Source of the DNA: Zizania palustris
Taxonomy: Eukaryota; Streptophyta; Magnoliopsida; Poales; Poaceae
Assembly (NCBI GenBank): GCA_019279435.1
Contig: JAAALK010000079.1
Coordinates: 61,700,330-61,764,329 of the forward strand
Direction of reading: 5' to 3'
DNA: 64,000 bases
Every line of letters starts with the position of its first letter. Position 1 is the stretch's first letter. The position numbers were made by a program, and so were the translations under genes. This document shows, piece after piece, positions 1 through 11,951 of the stretch. The notes under the pieces were generated by a model that was given only the letters and a program-made list of their open reading frames with translations, had not been told where the DNA came from and searched no databases.

Positions 1-1217
1 CAAGGAGAGTGTTGAGAATAACCTAAGTATCAAAACCTCTTGTCTCCGAGCAAATACATTAACACATCACACATGTGGCTGGCTAGGTGGGTAGATAGTG
101 TTCCCTTGGAAAGTTTTAAAAGTATCATTTTATATTATAATTTTATTATTAATTGGAAACATCAGATGGAGCCTAAACAAACGCCCTCAAAATAGCAGCT
201 CCCAAGAGGAATAATGGGAATGGATTATCATTTTTACAAGGGATAGGAGGAGCAAGTGAAATGCTGCTTCTCTCAGTAATCAAATCAGTTCATCAACGTC
301 GCCCGCCGTAGCCGGTCTTCCGTGCGGTGGCAGCCTCGTCGATCTTCTCACGTCCGTGTTCATTTTCTTGTTGGGTGGATTGTTCACCTACCTGCTCGAA
401 ATTCTTCCCGACATGATGACATGATCCAGCTTGCAGGATGCAGCATGCTGCTGCACCTGGATCTTTGTAGAATCGATTTGCCGGTGAAAATACAGCACAA
501 ACGTATCGGTTATTTTCAGTGATTTTTGCATTCTTGGTAAGGGAAAAATTTTGCCGTTTTGACTTTTGAGAAGGTACTGCGGTCAGCTGCGCTTCTCTTG
601 TTTCTGAATCCGTAACAAAGTACAAACTTTAGAACAGGTTTGCCATCCAGCAGCTAGCATCAAGCCGTATATTGATAACAGTAGCAAAGAGTAATTGAAA
701 GCAGACCAACGTAGGTACAGAATGAAGAGTGGAAAGTAATCACAATACAATCATAATGCATATGTTTGTACAGAATGAACTAGAAGCCGTACGCAATAAA
801 AAAATTGTACACAGTATGTATATATGCACAGACCATAGGTGCAATTACATGAGAATTGTGGCAATAGACTACTCACTAGTCCCTACTGTATTGTGCACGC
901 AAAAAAGAATTTGGCCCGCATGGATATATAGGCATACTGCCATGCCAGAAACCGGCGTTGAATCAGAAAAGCAGCAACTTTTAGGTATCCCTTCGCATAA
1001 GATTGTCAAGAGATTATTGTCAGAGCAAACTAGTTTTCAAACTCAGGTTGAATACGCATACTCTTGTAACACTAGTTACCAGTCAGAGTTAGGGTAAACA
1101 GAAAGGGCTAGCGGGAGCACGATCTCCTTGCCATTCAGTTGTTGATCTGTACTCATGAACTACAAGTTATCTTGTCTCAACTCCCAAATACAAACATATT
1201 TCCAACACAGTGCAGCA
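1..1217. other. Left-edge intergenic DNA, no gene recognised
   Basis: Several short open frames occur here, for example 293-625 on the minus strand and 729-1097 on the plus strand. None shows a domain, a signal or a convincing splice structure. The right part (about 1100-1217) is probably the 3' UTR of the membrin gene, whose stop codon is at 1218-1220. The minus frame ending near 300 could be the last exon of a gene outside the window, but nothing supports this beyond an open frame. Confidence 0.5.
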
Positions 1218-4200
1218 CTAATGCGTCCACCGCCAAAACACAAACATCACCACGACGGTGATTATCATACCAGCGTATGCAATCCACTTGTCCACACGGT
1301 GCCGCCTCTCAATAAGCTTCAAAACAGAATTTGATAGACCAACGGTGTTCAGAATATCCAATGCTTTCCTTTGAGCACTCTGCAATGCAGGGAAAACACA
1401 ACTATTAACAAGCAGAGCTAATTAGACTATCACAAGATAAGGAGATTAACCCATGCCAGTAAAAAATTGATGTATCACGATGAAAATTGAAGGGGTGTGT
1501 TTTACCTTTAGTCGATCCCTCTGGTCAGCATACTTGTGAAGGATAGCCACTCCTGTATCATATGCTTCTTCAAGCATACGAGAGGAACTACGAGCAGATT
1601 GCATTGCCTGGGCTTCATCATCAAATATCCGAAGGACATGTGAAGACTCGCCATTCTGCAATGATTTGCAATTCTTCAATGAAACAATGAAATTACCAAT
1701 TTATCGTGCAAAAATTATATCTTTGATTGAAGGGTTTCTTACAGCTCTCTCAAGCAGCTCCGCCCTTTCTTTTGCTTCTAGAATCCTCTTCTTTTGCCGC
1801 AAAGAATGCTTGTCAAGGATTTCCTTTAGCGAATCAACCTCTTCAGATAGCTGCTCCACTTTTCTGTCAGGATAACAGAAACAATGTCATCCATTTGAAA
1901 ATAAAAAGACTTACAGAATCCTTGTTTGCCTATAAAGCTAACTAATCCAGAAATCCTAGAATTTTCCATGCAACAGGACAATATGAAAAACTGAACATTT
2001 AGTGCATATCCTACAGCATTTCTCTGAACCACAGTCGACACCTCAAAAGTATGGTATATGCATTGTTTTCATTTCTTAATTGTTTAAGCATAGCACTTGA
2101 AAAATCAAAAGCCAAACTAAAACATATAAAATGGGACCTGATTCCTAAACAAGACTCAGGTAAAGTTTTCCAACTGGAATGTTATAATGTGGTAACCCTG
2201 TGAATGATAACAAGGTTTCCAATAAAGTACAAAATTAGCATGTCAGTACAAACAATTCAGACAGCTCTTGTCATGGACTGGTCATCTAGTCTTATTCTAC
2301 AAGCTTACGTACATCAGTTCTATATTAATCCTATCTGTACATAATTGAATGCTATTAGACTCTTCAAAAAAATAGAACCAACAAGACAAGCTAGCAGAAA
2401 AGGCAACAGTATGCATATTCAGAAAGATAAATTCAACATCAACCAAAGATGAACATACATATAAGTAACTCAGGAGGATGCTTATAGAAATTCCATATGA
2501 CAATAAACACAACATTGCATTGGTTCTGAACTAAGCTGCTATGATGACACAATGTGATATTAACATGGGAACCAGATTTTTGAACGTTAGTATTGCTGCT
2601 ACTGCAAGGATGAGTGGTCTCTTCTTTTTCTTCATAGCATTTTACAACTCTATATTGACAACTATTGTGGTTTTGGCACATTTTTTACATTTCCATACCC
2701 CACCCCCACCCTCCCTGCTGTTCCTTGTACCTTGTAATTTCTCCAGTTATTATTCAATCACACAAGCAACATTGTATAAAATATGTATTGCCAACAAGCC
2801 AGAATCCGTATTTCCAGCCAGGATCATTTGACTTTGCAGGCTTCCGCTTTGTCAGTATTTGATATTTTTATGAGGCCTCCACACTTCCATTTCCATGTTC
2901 TATAGGTGTATTTTTGTTTGTAGGATAACCAGTAGGAGAGGCTCCTACCGAGGGTTATATATTAAAAGATAAGTAGCCTGTAATGCCCAAAATACCAAAG
3001 AAGAGAGAGGGGAGATACAAAGGAGAGAGGGGAAGTATGATGAGGACATCCATTGTGCCTATTAAGGTAGATAGAAAAGGACTAGAGCTGGTTCAGCCAA
3101 CTAAGCAGGATATCCTTGTGTTCTTCTGAAAATCTGACAGATTGAATGGTAAATTCTTGTTTGAACGTTTTCTTCCAACTGCTCAAGTTGGTCCTCTGCT
3201 GCTCAAATATAACACCATTTCTATGTTTCCAAATGGTCCAGACACCAGTCATAAAGGTCTCCATGAAAAAGTTCACTCTGAAATCTACTTTTGAAGTAGA
3301 GAGCATATCATAAAAGGGTATTGCCAGATTTTGGTTGCATAGGACAGTTAAAATTGTTGCTCTCAATCTTTTCTATAGGTGTATTCACGGCAACTTATTG
3401 TAGTTATATAACCTATATGATTATGTGGGTGCCATAGGATGCCATTTTGGAGCCATGGGGACAACATGGCGATATGAAGGATGCCACACACATGTGCATA
3501 GCACATCCCCATGGCAAGATGCAAAAAACACCACGTTGCTATGGCGGCAATATATAGATGCCATAACTATGCCATCATCAACCACCAAGATGTGCAGAGA
3601 CAGATTGAAGAATGATTATTTTGGAGCAAGAATTTGTGTTGACTATCTAATGTATTTGAATCTCCCTGCCAGCAATAGACAAATGTGGTGACATTTCCCA
3701 ATTACAACAGTTATAGTCACATCAACAAACTCATTATTCTCTTCTTTCATTTATAAGCCAATGGAAACTACAATACATGCTAAAAACAACTGATAACGGG
3801 CTAATGGCAAAGTTGAACAATTAACTATCTGTCAATGCAAGAATTTACATACAAGGTGTGAATAGGATTATGGGACAACTCTATTATCAAATACACAGGC
3901 CCCATGTATATATTGGAAAACTTAAAAGTTAAAACTTCTATTTGAGAAAAGTGTAATGGAAGATTACAAGTAGCACACTACTATGTATAGACCAAAAGTA
4001 TGCACATAATTTACACTAACATATAAGTATAGACACTTGCTGGCTATGTGCACCCTTGATTAAGAAGTGAGTGGTGTATTTTACTCTAACATTATCTAAA
4101 AAATTCAAGTATAGGTTAAGCTACATCAGTTCGACTAAATACACAGTACAAATTAAAATTTAAACCTCTGAGATCGTCCAAGCTGTTTGATAACAAAAAA

Positions 4201-4670
4201 ACAGTCAGCCAACCGAGTAGCAACGGCAACAAAGTCATCGATAAAACCATATGAAATCGCGTGATCAGCGCCACAACAATAGCTCGTGTCCTCATGATCT
4301 CTCTGAACTCATCGTCAATTCACGCTCTAGACCGGAACTTATAACGAAGCAACGAAAAGGAGTTGAGGACTTGAGGATGCCCTCACCTCTTCCAGAGGTC
4401 GCGCTGGCCCTTGGCGGGGATGGATCGCCAGAGCCGATCCATCTGAGCGCACAGGCCCTGGATCTGAGTCACCTCCCGTCGTACCTCCTCGGCCGCGGCC
4501 GGATCGCCCGCGCCCCCGACGAGCGGCGCCGAGGAGTAGGAAGACGAGGTGGGCGCCGACGCGAGGCGCTCGACGCGGGCCACGCCGTCCCGGGCCGAGA
4601 GCAGTATCCTCCGCGCGTTCTGGTACATCTCCGACAGCGTCGCTCCGCCGCCACCGCCGGAGAAATCCAT
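1218..4670 (-). CDS. Membrin, Golgi Qb-SNARE
   Basis: The four coding exons are 4387-4670, 1743-1863, 1506-1655 and 1218-1379. They join in phase with GT-AG introns to give 238 residues. Membrins are Qb-SNAREs that pair with syntaxin-5-type partners for ER-Golgi and intra-Golgi vesicle fusion. The family signature is clear: an N-terminal helix ending in WRSIPAKGQRDLWKR, a middle helix ending in LEAKERAELLERA, and a SNARE helix containing LRIFDDEAQAMQSARSS and ILHKYADQRDRLK. A C-terminal anchor (about 20 hydrophobic residues, WIAYAGMIITVVVMFVFW) ends in RWTH. The order and lengths match Arabidopsis MEMB11/12 (about 225 residues) with a Ser/Ala-rich insert after the first helix. Intron 1 (1864-4386) is 2.5 kb and holds a LINE fragment. 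The start is the ATG at the head of the MDFSGGGGG frame. The gene is divergent from p23, with 508 bp between the start codons. Confidence 0.93.
2913..3370 (-). mobile_element. 5'-truncated LINE retrotransposon fragment with 15-bp TSD
   Basis: A minus-strand frame (3082-3366) reads like the C-terminal end of plant LINE ORF2 proteins, with motifs such as VWTIWKHRNGVIFEQQR followed by SSWKKTFKQEF. Downstream on the same strand is a short 3' UTR ending in an A-rich tail (rc of ttttgtttgtagg). The piece lies exactly between two copies of ttctataggtgtatt, at 2898-2912 and 3371-3385. A 15-bp target duplication, a 5' truncation and an A-rich 3' end are the hallmarks of target-primed reverse transcription. 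It sits in membrin intron 1 in the same orientation as the gene. Confidence 0.88.
3386..4386. other. Remainder of membrin intron 1
   Basis: AT-rich intron sequence. Between about 3424 and 3560 the words atgcca/gccat recur many times on both strands, suggesting an old low-complexity or transposon-derived patch, but I could not define ends. No coding content is seen. Confidence 0.4.
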
Positions 4671-5178
4671 CGCCGCAGCGGTCGGCCTTGTCAGGAGCTC
4701 GGGATCGAGGAGGAGAGGATGGATGGGAAACGGGGAAGCTTGGAAGTAGACACTGGAAGGTGGGGCCAGGGTACCCTCATGACGTGGATGTGACAGGTGG
4801 CAGCTCTTGGTTGGATCTCAATGCCTCGTGGACCCGTGAAAGAAGCTGCCTTCCACTCGAAGGCTCCACCGCCCCAGGAAACCCAGTCGCCTTCCGCCTC
4901 CGAAGGCGTATTTCACGTATGGATACATAGAGTACGTCTTTATCCGTGGGAAAGCGAACTTGCGGATAAAACAGGAATTCGTCGGAAGGAGAAGGGTATT
5001 TTCGAGAAATTGCTCCCGCAAATAATGCTGCGGGCTGCAGGTTGCAGCAGCGCCGCAGCAAGTGAACCGGAGGAGACAGTAGCGCTTCTGCCGCCTGCTC
5101 TTCTCGTCGTCCTCTCCCTCTGCTCGCTGCCTCCCTCGCCCGCAAAACCCTACTCCTCCGCCGCGCCGCCATTCCGCC
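4671..5178. promoter_or_regulatory. Divergent promoter between membrin and p23
   Basis: 508 bp separate the two start codons, which face away from each other. The region includes both 5' UTRs and no other gene. No obvious TATA box was seen for either side, which fits two broadly expressed housekeeping genes. That the promoter is shared is inferred from the spacing only. Confidence 0.55.
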
Positions 5179-8100
5179 ATGAGGTTACCATCCGTGCCTC
5201 TCCTCCCCTAGCCCTGTCTTGGAGTTCTTCTTGATTTGGTGTTGTATTTTGCCCAATGGAAGGCGGCTTCTTGGCTTCTTGAGGTCTTTTTCTCGTTGGT
5301 GCGTGGTTGTGGGCTTGTGGCGGCTGTTTGTAACTTTGTATGGGTATGAGTCCAAATACTTATCGCTGGATCGATGGATAGCTCTGCTTCTTGCCACTGG
5401 GAACGATAGAGCGATAATTTACTATGGATCGGTTGGTCGTACATGTAGTTTGATCGGGTGCTGAACTGGTTGTGAGTTGAGGAGGAGTTTATGGACTTCC
5501 TCAAATGGTATTACGAACGCGGAAATCGGTTCTTGGTCGGGATTGTGGATTGTTGAAAATGTTGATATATGATTGCCAGTGTATACTTAGTTAACGATGT
5601 CTCATGTACAATGTTTAGTCGCTGTAATAGCAAAGCTGGACGACTATTTTCGTTGATGATAAAGACTGCTGTTTTGTATTCTAATAAAGTAATGTTTACT
5701 GTTACATTGGAATGATTGCTAAAGTCAGTGAAACATGCCGACATCTGTGGAACAGGATGTACATATCATGCTAATAGGATATGCATTTGGCAATTAACTA
5801 GTACTATTATCATGCATCTGTGTACAGGGTGTACCACATTGTGTTTGGCTAGTAGCCCTTTACTATTTCTTGTCATTTTTGTGATAGATGGATAGCTTGG
5901 GAAAAAGGTTTGGACTAGGATACATGCACTGTAACACATATGTATATCATAAATTGAATGTAGCATTGTTTGATCCTTGGTTTTTAGTGTGAATTAAGTA
6001 TTTTTGTCTTCTTTAGGAACTAACTGACTATATTGCTATAGTCATTCCATTCCCTCTTTTCCCCTGTTCTATGCAATCTCATATGCTTATCAGCATCCAG
6101 TTACTTATGGGACTTGCTAATTTTCGTCTCATTTATGCATAGAGGGAATAACATAGAACTGCTACATGTATATTTTAAAGGTCTTCTTTTTTATTTCCTT
6201 GTATCCTTGTAATTGATAAACTTTGCATTACTTTATCTGTCATGGCACAACATGATGCACTTTCAATGGCATGCAGTCGTCAACCTGAGGTGCTGTGGGC
6301 TCAACGCTCTGAGAAAATTTACTTGACTATTTCACTGCCAGATGCAAAAGATGTTGTGCTGAAGACTGAACCTCAGGGCCTCTTTAGTTTCTCAGCTGTT
6401 GCTCACGGAGAACCTTTTAGCTTCACTTTGGAGCTGTTTGATTCCATACTTCCAGAGGCAAGTATTTGTGGATTCCAACTCTGGATTGCATTATGGATCT
6501 GTTAATCTGTATAAACTTTGTTCCCTTTACACTTTTGGGTTGATCTTGCATGGATGAACATAAAAAGATAACAAGGTGATCATATATCATAAATGTAATA
6601 TTGAACATACTGGTACTTGTTTGGTCTATAATGGAACACATTTCATTTGCAAGAATGTAGGAACCCTCTCACAGTTAGCTGAATATGTTTTCTATACTAT
6701 GTGTGAAGTCATTCACTAATGCATGCTGTAAAGTGTGTAGTATCAACGAAATAAAGAAGGTGAACAAACAATAAATGAAGTGGATCTCATTTTTTTATGT
6801 GCTATCTGCTGGATTTCTTCCGACCCAATCTTGATAACATAGATTACCACTCCCAGTCTCCCATTTCGGATTTTTAGTGGGCTGACTCTTGTTTTTTACT
6901 CTGTATGTAGGGAAGTAAAACAAAGACAAAGATGAGCTTGCGAAACATAATATGTTCAATCCAAAAAGAAAAGAAAGTTTGGTGGAAACGTTTGCTTAAG
7001 TCAGAAGAAAAGCATCCATATATCAAAGTTGACTGGAACAAATGGTGTGACGAGGATGAAGAGTCTGGTATGTGCTAATGATATGCATACACAAATGCAG
7101 ATTATTTTCCAAAATAAACAGATGCAAACACTTTTATTCTGCAAATATATAGAGTTCATCAGAAATGGAGAATTTTTTTAAAAAAAAAGGTCAGAAGATG
7201 CAATTCAGTAAATTATATGGATTTTAAAATTCTGTTATAGCAGAGGCCTTGGCTTCATTTTAGAAATAAAATCCTTTTGTATATCTTTTTGGTTTCACAA
7301 ATTTGTATGTTTATGATAAGGTTCTCTATGATATTTCAAGTATCCGGATTGTTGTATTAATATCCACATAATTTAGAGTTCCTCATATTTGTACTTTGGA
7401 GGACCACCCATTGTGTGAGGGTCAAGTGCATAATACTCAATTTCCACAGGTTGTGATGTGCTAGCATTTCTTGTGAGAGACTGAATAATCTGTGTGTGTT
7501 TTCCGTTGTTTTTAAGTTATTGTCACCGGCCGGGATAAAACATCGGTTGGTAGAGACTAACCGTCTTGAACTGTATTTAAAAGAGGTAGTTGGTCGAGGG
7601 CCTGGACCTCTCCATCGCAGCGGCGCCATTGCGGCGACACGACGAGGAGGCAGGAATACAAGAAAGACACAAGCCAAACTGAATACTCGACGATTTCCTC
7701 TAGGGCATCAGTCCTATTTATATAGGCATAGGCTGATCTAATCTAACAATCTTAATCTGATTCTAACAACCTTAATCTGATTCTAACTCATTTAATCTAA
7801 CCACTTAATCTAAACTGAAATACTCTTTTAACTAAATTGGACTCTAATAGACTTGGACTCTTTAATCAAATCTAGATTGGACTCTTAATTAACTAATCTG
7901 ATTTCAACAATTAATCTGCTACAGCACCGGCGGTACTGTTCATGTGAACAGTGCCGCGTGGTACTGTTCGCGGCGGGCCAGGGCCTCAGATGGCCTGATC
8001 TGAGGCCATGACAGTTATGGGCTGTTAAATATGCTGGCTAAATACTGTGCCATCTTGTTATGAAGCTTTCTGTTGCAGAGTGGTGATTTGCTTTTATTTC

Positions 8101-8881
8101 AGTCTCTATCGTACTTCCTTGTTTAATGGAAGTTTCGCATTTACTCACATCATCGGCATTTTAGATCATAGTGGTACATTATATGACCTGTCCAGTCACA
8201 TCTAACGCACAAATCCTTACAGATGCACCAGTGGACTCAGACGACGACTTCGATGAGGTATGAGCTTTGACTAAGCTTCTCTGCCCCCTATTTTTTCCAT
8301 AGTCCAGATTTAATGCTTTCTTCACACTATTGCAGGGAAATGGAAGAGACGAAAGTGAAGATGATGATGATGGAATGCTTTGTGAGTACTCGTCTTTTGC
8401 TTGAATACCACTTGGTTGTAGTTCTTGTTTTGCTTCGTAACTAAATTAGACCTGATGGGTTACTAAATGTAGTAAGACTTGATGTATACAAAATCTGTCC
8501 AGTAGGCACTGAGCCGAAGCTATACTGGAGTTCACTCTCTTCCATTCATGGAAATGATAAGTTTGCTGGAATCGCTGCGGCATCTTGATGGATTTTTTGC
8601 AGGCTACTATTTTCCTTCACTTATTGTTGTTTATTTCAACTTATGCATAGTATGGTGCGTCAGTTGACACAAATTGAGAAATTGTTAATCACTGGTGTGT
8701 CCAAACGTGCTTCAGAATATTATCTGTTCATATATATGCATAAACTAAGCAATGGGTTGTGCCGTTCCAACACCTGCCCAGTCTTTTCGGTATTTCGAGG
8801 TTCCACTTATTTGTCTGTCTCCTGATTCAGCTCTATCTATTTGCAGATCTCCCTGACCTTGAAAAGCTAAGGGGCAAGTGA
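5179..8881 (+). CDS. p23-type HSP90 co-chaperone (CS domain)
   Basis: The six coding exons are 5179-5183, 6277-6457, 6911-7067, 8223-8257, 8336-8381 and 8847-8881, joining in phase to 152 residues, the size of Arabidopsis p23-2. The protein opens with MSRQPEVLWAQRSEKIYLTI, the typical start of plant p23. It continues with a CS beta-sandwich and the p23 signature WWKRLLKSEEKHPYIKVDWN KW, then an acidic tail. p23 binds the closed N-terminal domain of HSP90 in the cytosol and slows its ATPase. Only five coding bases (ATGAG) lie in exon 1. Intron 2 has a GC donor (gag|GCAAGT); the nearby GT would break the frame. Intron 3 carries a solo LTR. A plus-strand ATG at 6242 opens a longer frame, but it lies in intron 1 and fits the family less well. 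Confidence 0.93.
7521..8013 (-). mobile_element. Solo LTR of an LTR retrotransposon, TSD gttat
   Basis: This 493-bp block starts TGTCACCGG and ends GCCATGACA, so it has TG...CA termini with inverted TGTCA/TGACA ends. It is flanked by identical 5-bp repeats gttat at 7516-7520 and 8014-8018. No internal retrotransposon genes are present, so it is a solo LTR left by recombination between the two LTRs. A TATA-like TATATAAATA on the minus strand (7715-7724), followed by a transcribed-looking region, suggests the element points leftward, opposite to the p23 host gene. The AT-rich right half repeats the words cttaatctgattctaac. Superfamily (Copia or Gypsy) cannot be told from the LTR alone. Confidence 0.9.
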
Positions 8882-9960
8882 TGAGCCAGCTTTGATGAAG
8901 GCATTAGACGTTCTGTAGCAAGTCACTGTTGGTGCATCAAAGTAGACTCGCCATAAACATCTGTGATAGCACAAGATTATTGGCATGGTCCTGGTTTTGC
9001 TTGCAGTGTCGTTTATCAAACTGATTACTCTTTGGTGACCACTGATCCAGGGTTCTTGATATAGTTATGATCTATGGTGTGTGTGTTTGTTACCGCTAGT
9101 GAATGATCCAAGGATAGTAGAAGCAGCTAGCTAGGATGGTATGACATGTTATGGTACTACGGATTCCGAGCACATCATCGAGGTTTCCGTTATGTCTGTT
9201 TTTTTTCTTGAGATCCAGTTTCAGAGTTTCCGCGTGTGCCGACAACGCCGTCGAACTCTACGCGGCGCGCCTCGCCGTCTCTCGCACCGACGCAGAACAT
9301 GTGGTGACAGCTAGAAAAAGACAGGTTTGTCTGACGAAAAACGTTCGGTTTTACAAAACCCCCGAGTGTTCGCTTTTAAAAAAAACAAGCTATTTTAGCT
9401 AGTGTTTGTATGGAGTTAATCTAAATTTCTTAGAAAAAGATACACTTTTATCTTTAAAATGGTAATTTTAATCATAATACATACTCATACTAAGAGTAAA
9501 AGAGGAGTGAGAAAAAAGACAGCTAGATTTTAGAGTGAAAACTACCAATATATCTGATTTCAGTTTTTGTAAAAATCAATCCACCAGTGAGACCTATCCA
9601 TGAAATGCAATTCTATAATTAGGCAGAAATATAGTTATATAAATTAAGGAAAAAAAGATAAAGAGATTTTGCGTTGTTGCACGGGGTGCACGTAGCCAGT
9701 ACTGCCCTCCTCGACCCGTCTCCATTTTTAGCCTGAACTTTTCCTCCCTATCCGATGGACCTTCCGTTTCTCCGGACCCCCCACCGCCGGCCACGCGCGG
9801 ACCGCGCGGCCGGCCCTCTATAAATACCGGCCAAGGAGGAGACCGGAGCCAAGCAAGATCACCAGTTCACCACAACACAATCGCGTTAGCTCCATTAACG
9901 GCAATCCATCCCCTTTTGGGGTTCCAGATAACACAGGCAGCAGGGAGATCGACGCCGGCC
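8882..9960. other. Intergenic, p23 3' end to dehydrin promoter
   Basis: It contains the p23 3' UTR (from 8882) and the dehydrin promoter. A DRE/CRT core ACCGAC is at 9286-9291. The small frame at 9151-9402 has no recognisable features. Confidence 0.45.
9819..9826 (+). promoter_or_regulatory. TATA box of the dehydrin gene
   Basis: TATAAATA lies 135 bp upstream of the dehydrin start codon, inside a GC-rich core promoter, with no competing ATG between the expected transcription start and 9961. This placement supports the short 102-residue product. Confidence 0.7.
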
Positions 9961-10269
9961 ATGGCGGGCATCATCCACAAGATCGAGGAGAAGCTCCACA
10001 TGGGCGGTGGCGAGCATAAGAAGGAGGACGAGCACCACAAGAAGGCGGAGGAGCACCACAAGAAGGAGGAGCACAAGGAGGGCGTGATGGAGAAGATCAA
10101 GGACAAGATCACCGGCGAGCACGGCAGCAGCGAAGGCAAGTCCTCCGGCGAGCACAAGGAGAAGAAGAAGGACAAGAAGAAGAAGAAGGACAAGAAGCAC
10201 GGCGAGGGCCACCACCACGACGACGGCCACGACGGCAGCGGCAGCGGCAGCAGCAGCGACAGCGACTGA
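9961..10269 (+). CDS. KS-type dehydrin (HIRD11/DHN13-like)
   Basis: A single-exon frame of 102 residues starting MAGIIHKIEEKLHMGGG. This is the KS dehydrin layout: a conserved N-terminal motif, His/Lys/Glu-rich repeats of the HHKKEE type, an atypical K-segment (HKEGVMEKIKDKITGEHG), a lysine-rich stretch, a His-rich patch, and a C-terminal Ser tract with acidic residues (SGSGSSSDSD). Dehydrins are disordered proteins that protect membranes and enzymes during drying and cold. KS types also bind metals through His; that role here is inferred from the family. The start at 9961 was chosen because homologues begin MAG; the in-frame ATG at 9916 would add 15 unrelated residues. The TATA box at 9819 is appropriately placed for either. 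Confidence 0.95.
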   Translation: MAGIIHKIEEKLHMGGGEHKKEDEHHKKAEEHHKKEEHKEGVMEKIKDKITGEHGSSEGKSSGEHKEKKKDKKKKKDKKHGEGHHHDDGHDGSGSGSSSDSD

Positions 10270-11951
10270 GCTGCCGGTCCTCCCCGGCCACCCGGCGCCG
10301 TCCGCCCGTCCATGCAGGTCTGCAAGAAGACCGCCGGCCACACACAAAAACAAAGACATTTTTCCCCCTTGTTCTTTTCTGTTTCTTGGTAAAAAAATCT
10401 TCTTTTGATGATATTTTTGCAGGTGGCGCAGATGCCTGGAGGAGTAAAGGCTGATTAGTACCTGTGCTATATGCGATGTGGTGATCTGTCGCATCCATGT
10501 GTGCTTGATCACGAAAGAATTACAAGGGAGAAAAAAAAGAGAGAGACATGGCATGGTTTGTCATGTGATGTACTTATGCTAATAATGGCTGCACGGCGCT
10601 TGTAATAAGAACTTTACTTATGCTGAATTTGATGTGTTTATGTCACCATGGTGCTCTAGATTCTTATGTTTTTTTGTCTGTGTGGCTCGTGAGCTTATTA
10701 CCTACATGAGTTGCGCTCTTGGAAGAAAATGGAATCTGAATTCTGAGATGTGAGATGCACTGATACATATATTGTTTCCCCTTTTTTTTCTGGAGCTCAA
10801 ACAATAGCTATTTCTTTATCATGTGCTAATGAATCTGGTATATCAGAGGATCGAACTAACAAATAGGTTAAAAAACTTAAACAAGTACTCTATCGAGCAT
10901 TGGGTCCTATCGGCATATCGCTGTTCTTGTTGCACGTAGCTCACGTCACACACTGTAGTTGTAGGAGCCATGCCATTGCACGTCCCTGTACTCACACGTG
11001 TCGCCACTTCGCCCTCTTGGTGAACCGCTTCTCGATGGCTATAAAATTGTTGGTCTTCCACTCTTCCAGCTATATCATCACCCAATTCCCTCCTCACATC
11101 ATAATGTTGGAAGTATCCAAAACTACTATAATGTATGTTAATGGATGTTAGTTCTATACTATCTTTACTAATGCATTATATTTAATAGAGATAAATAAGA
11201 AAAGTATATATAGATTAATTATTCTTTGGTATTTAAAACCATATCCAAAACGATTTCCTTTTAGAAGTATAGGGTATGTCTCTAACTCTTCATTCTGTAA
11301 GCAAGGTGCTCACTGTAAGTCTGCAAAAAACCTCGTTAGGTTATTAGATTAAATATTTAACTATTTAAGCGCTAATCGATTAGTGTATAGTGATTACTTG
11401 ATTAAAAAATATTTTACATTTCAAAATAAAGTTGTGTTTCCAGGCCCGGCTGATACTTATTTATTTTTGTAAATTTTAACATAATCATACTATGTCTATG
11501 ACTACGGCGTTAGCCGAAAAAAACTTTTCAAAATTAAAATTGTTAAAGACTATTTGAGAGAGGGTAAAATGTTTGACAACTCTTTGTATAGAGAAGTAAT
11601 TATTGGATGAGATTGATGTTGACACCGTCATGACTTTGCACGAAGAAATATTAGAAAAAGTTTTTGAGTTATAGTAATTTAATATGCACGATTCTATATC
11701 AATACTGTTTTTATGTAATTTAGTATTGTATCGGTAGGATTTCACTCGTATATACATATATAAAGTTAAGTACTGTATTGGTACAAGGGTCTCTAAATTT
11801 TATTTCACACTGGGACCCAAAAAATTCAGGAGGCTATACGGGATGGTCATATACTTCAGTACGCTTTCCTATAAAATGACGATTTAATATTACAGCTAAT
11901 AGTGAAAGATGATCAGAAAAACCTGACTTGGCCCTTAACTAGACTCCAGAT

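Noticed and set aside
3425..3691. 88-residue plus frame in membrin intron 1
   Set aside because: Built from repeated atgcca words; antisense to the host intron and without similarity to any family I know.
9895..10554. 219-residue minus-strand frame with long Leu/Val/Ala runs opposite the dehydrin
   Set aside because: The hydrophobic runs are the complement of Lys/Glu/His codons in the dehydrin; no gene.
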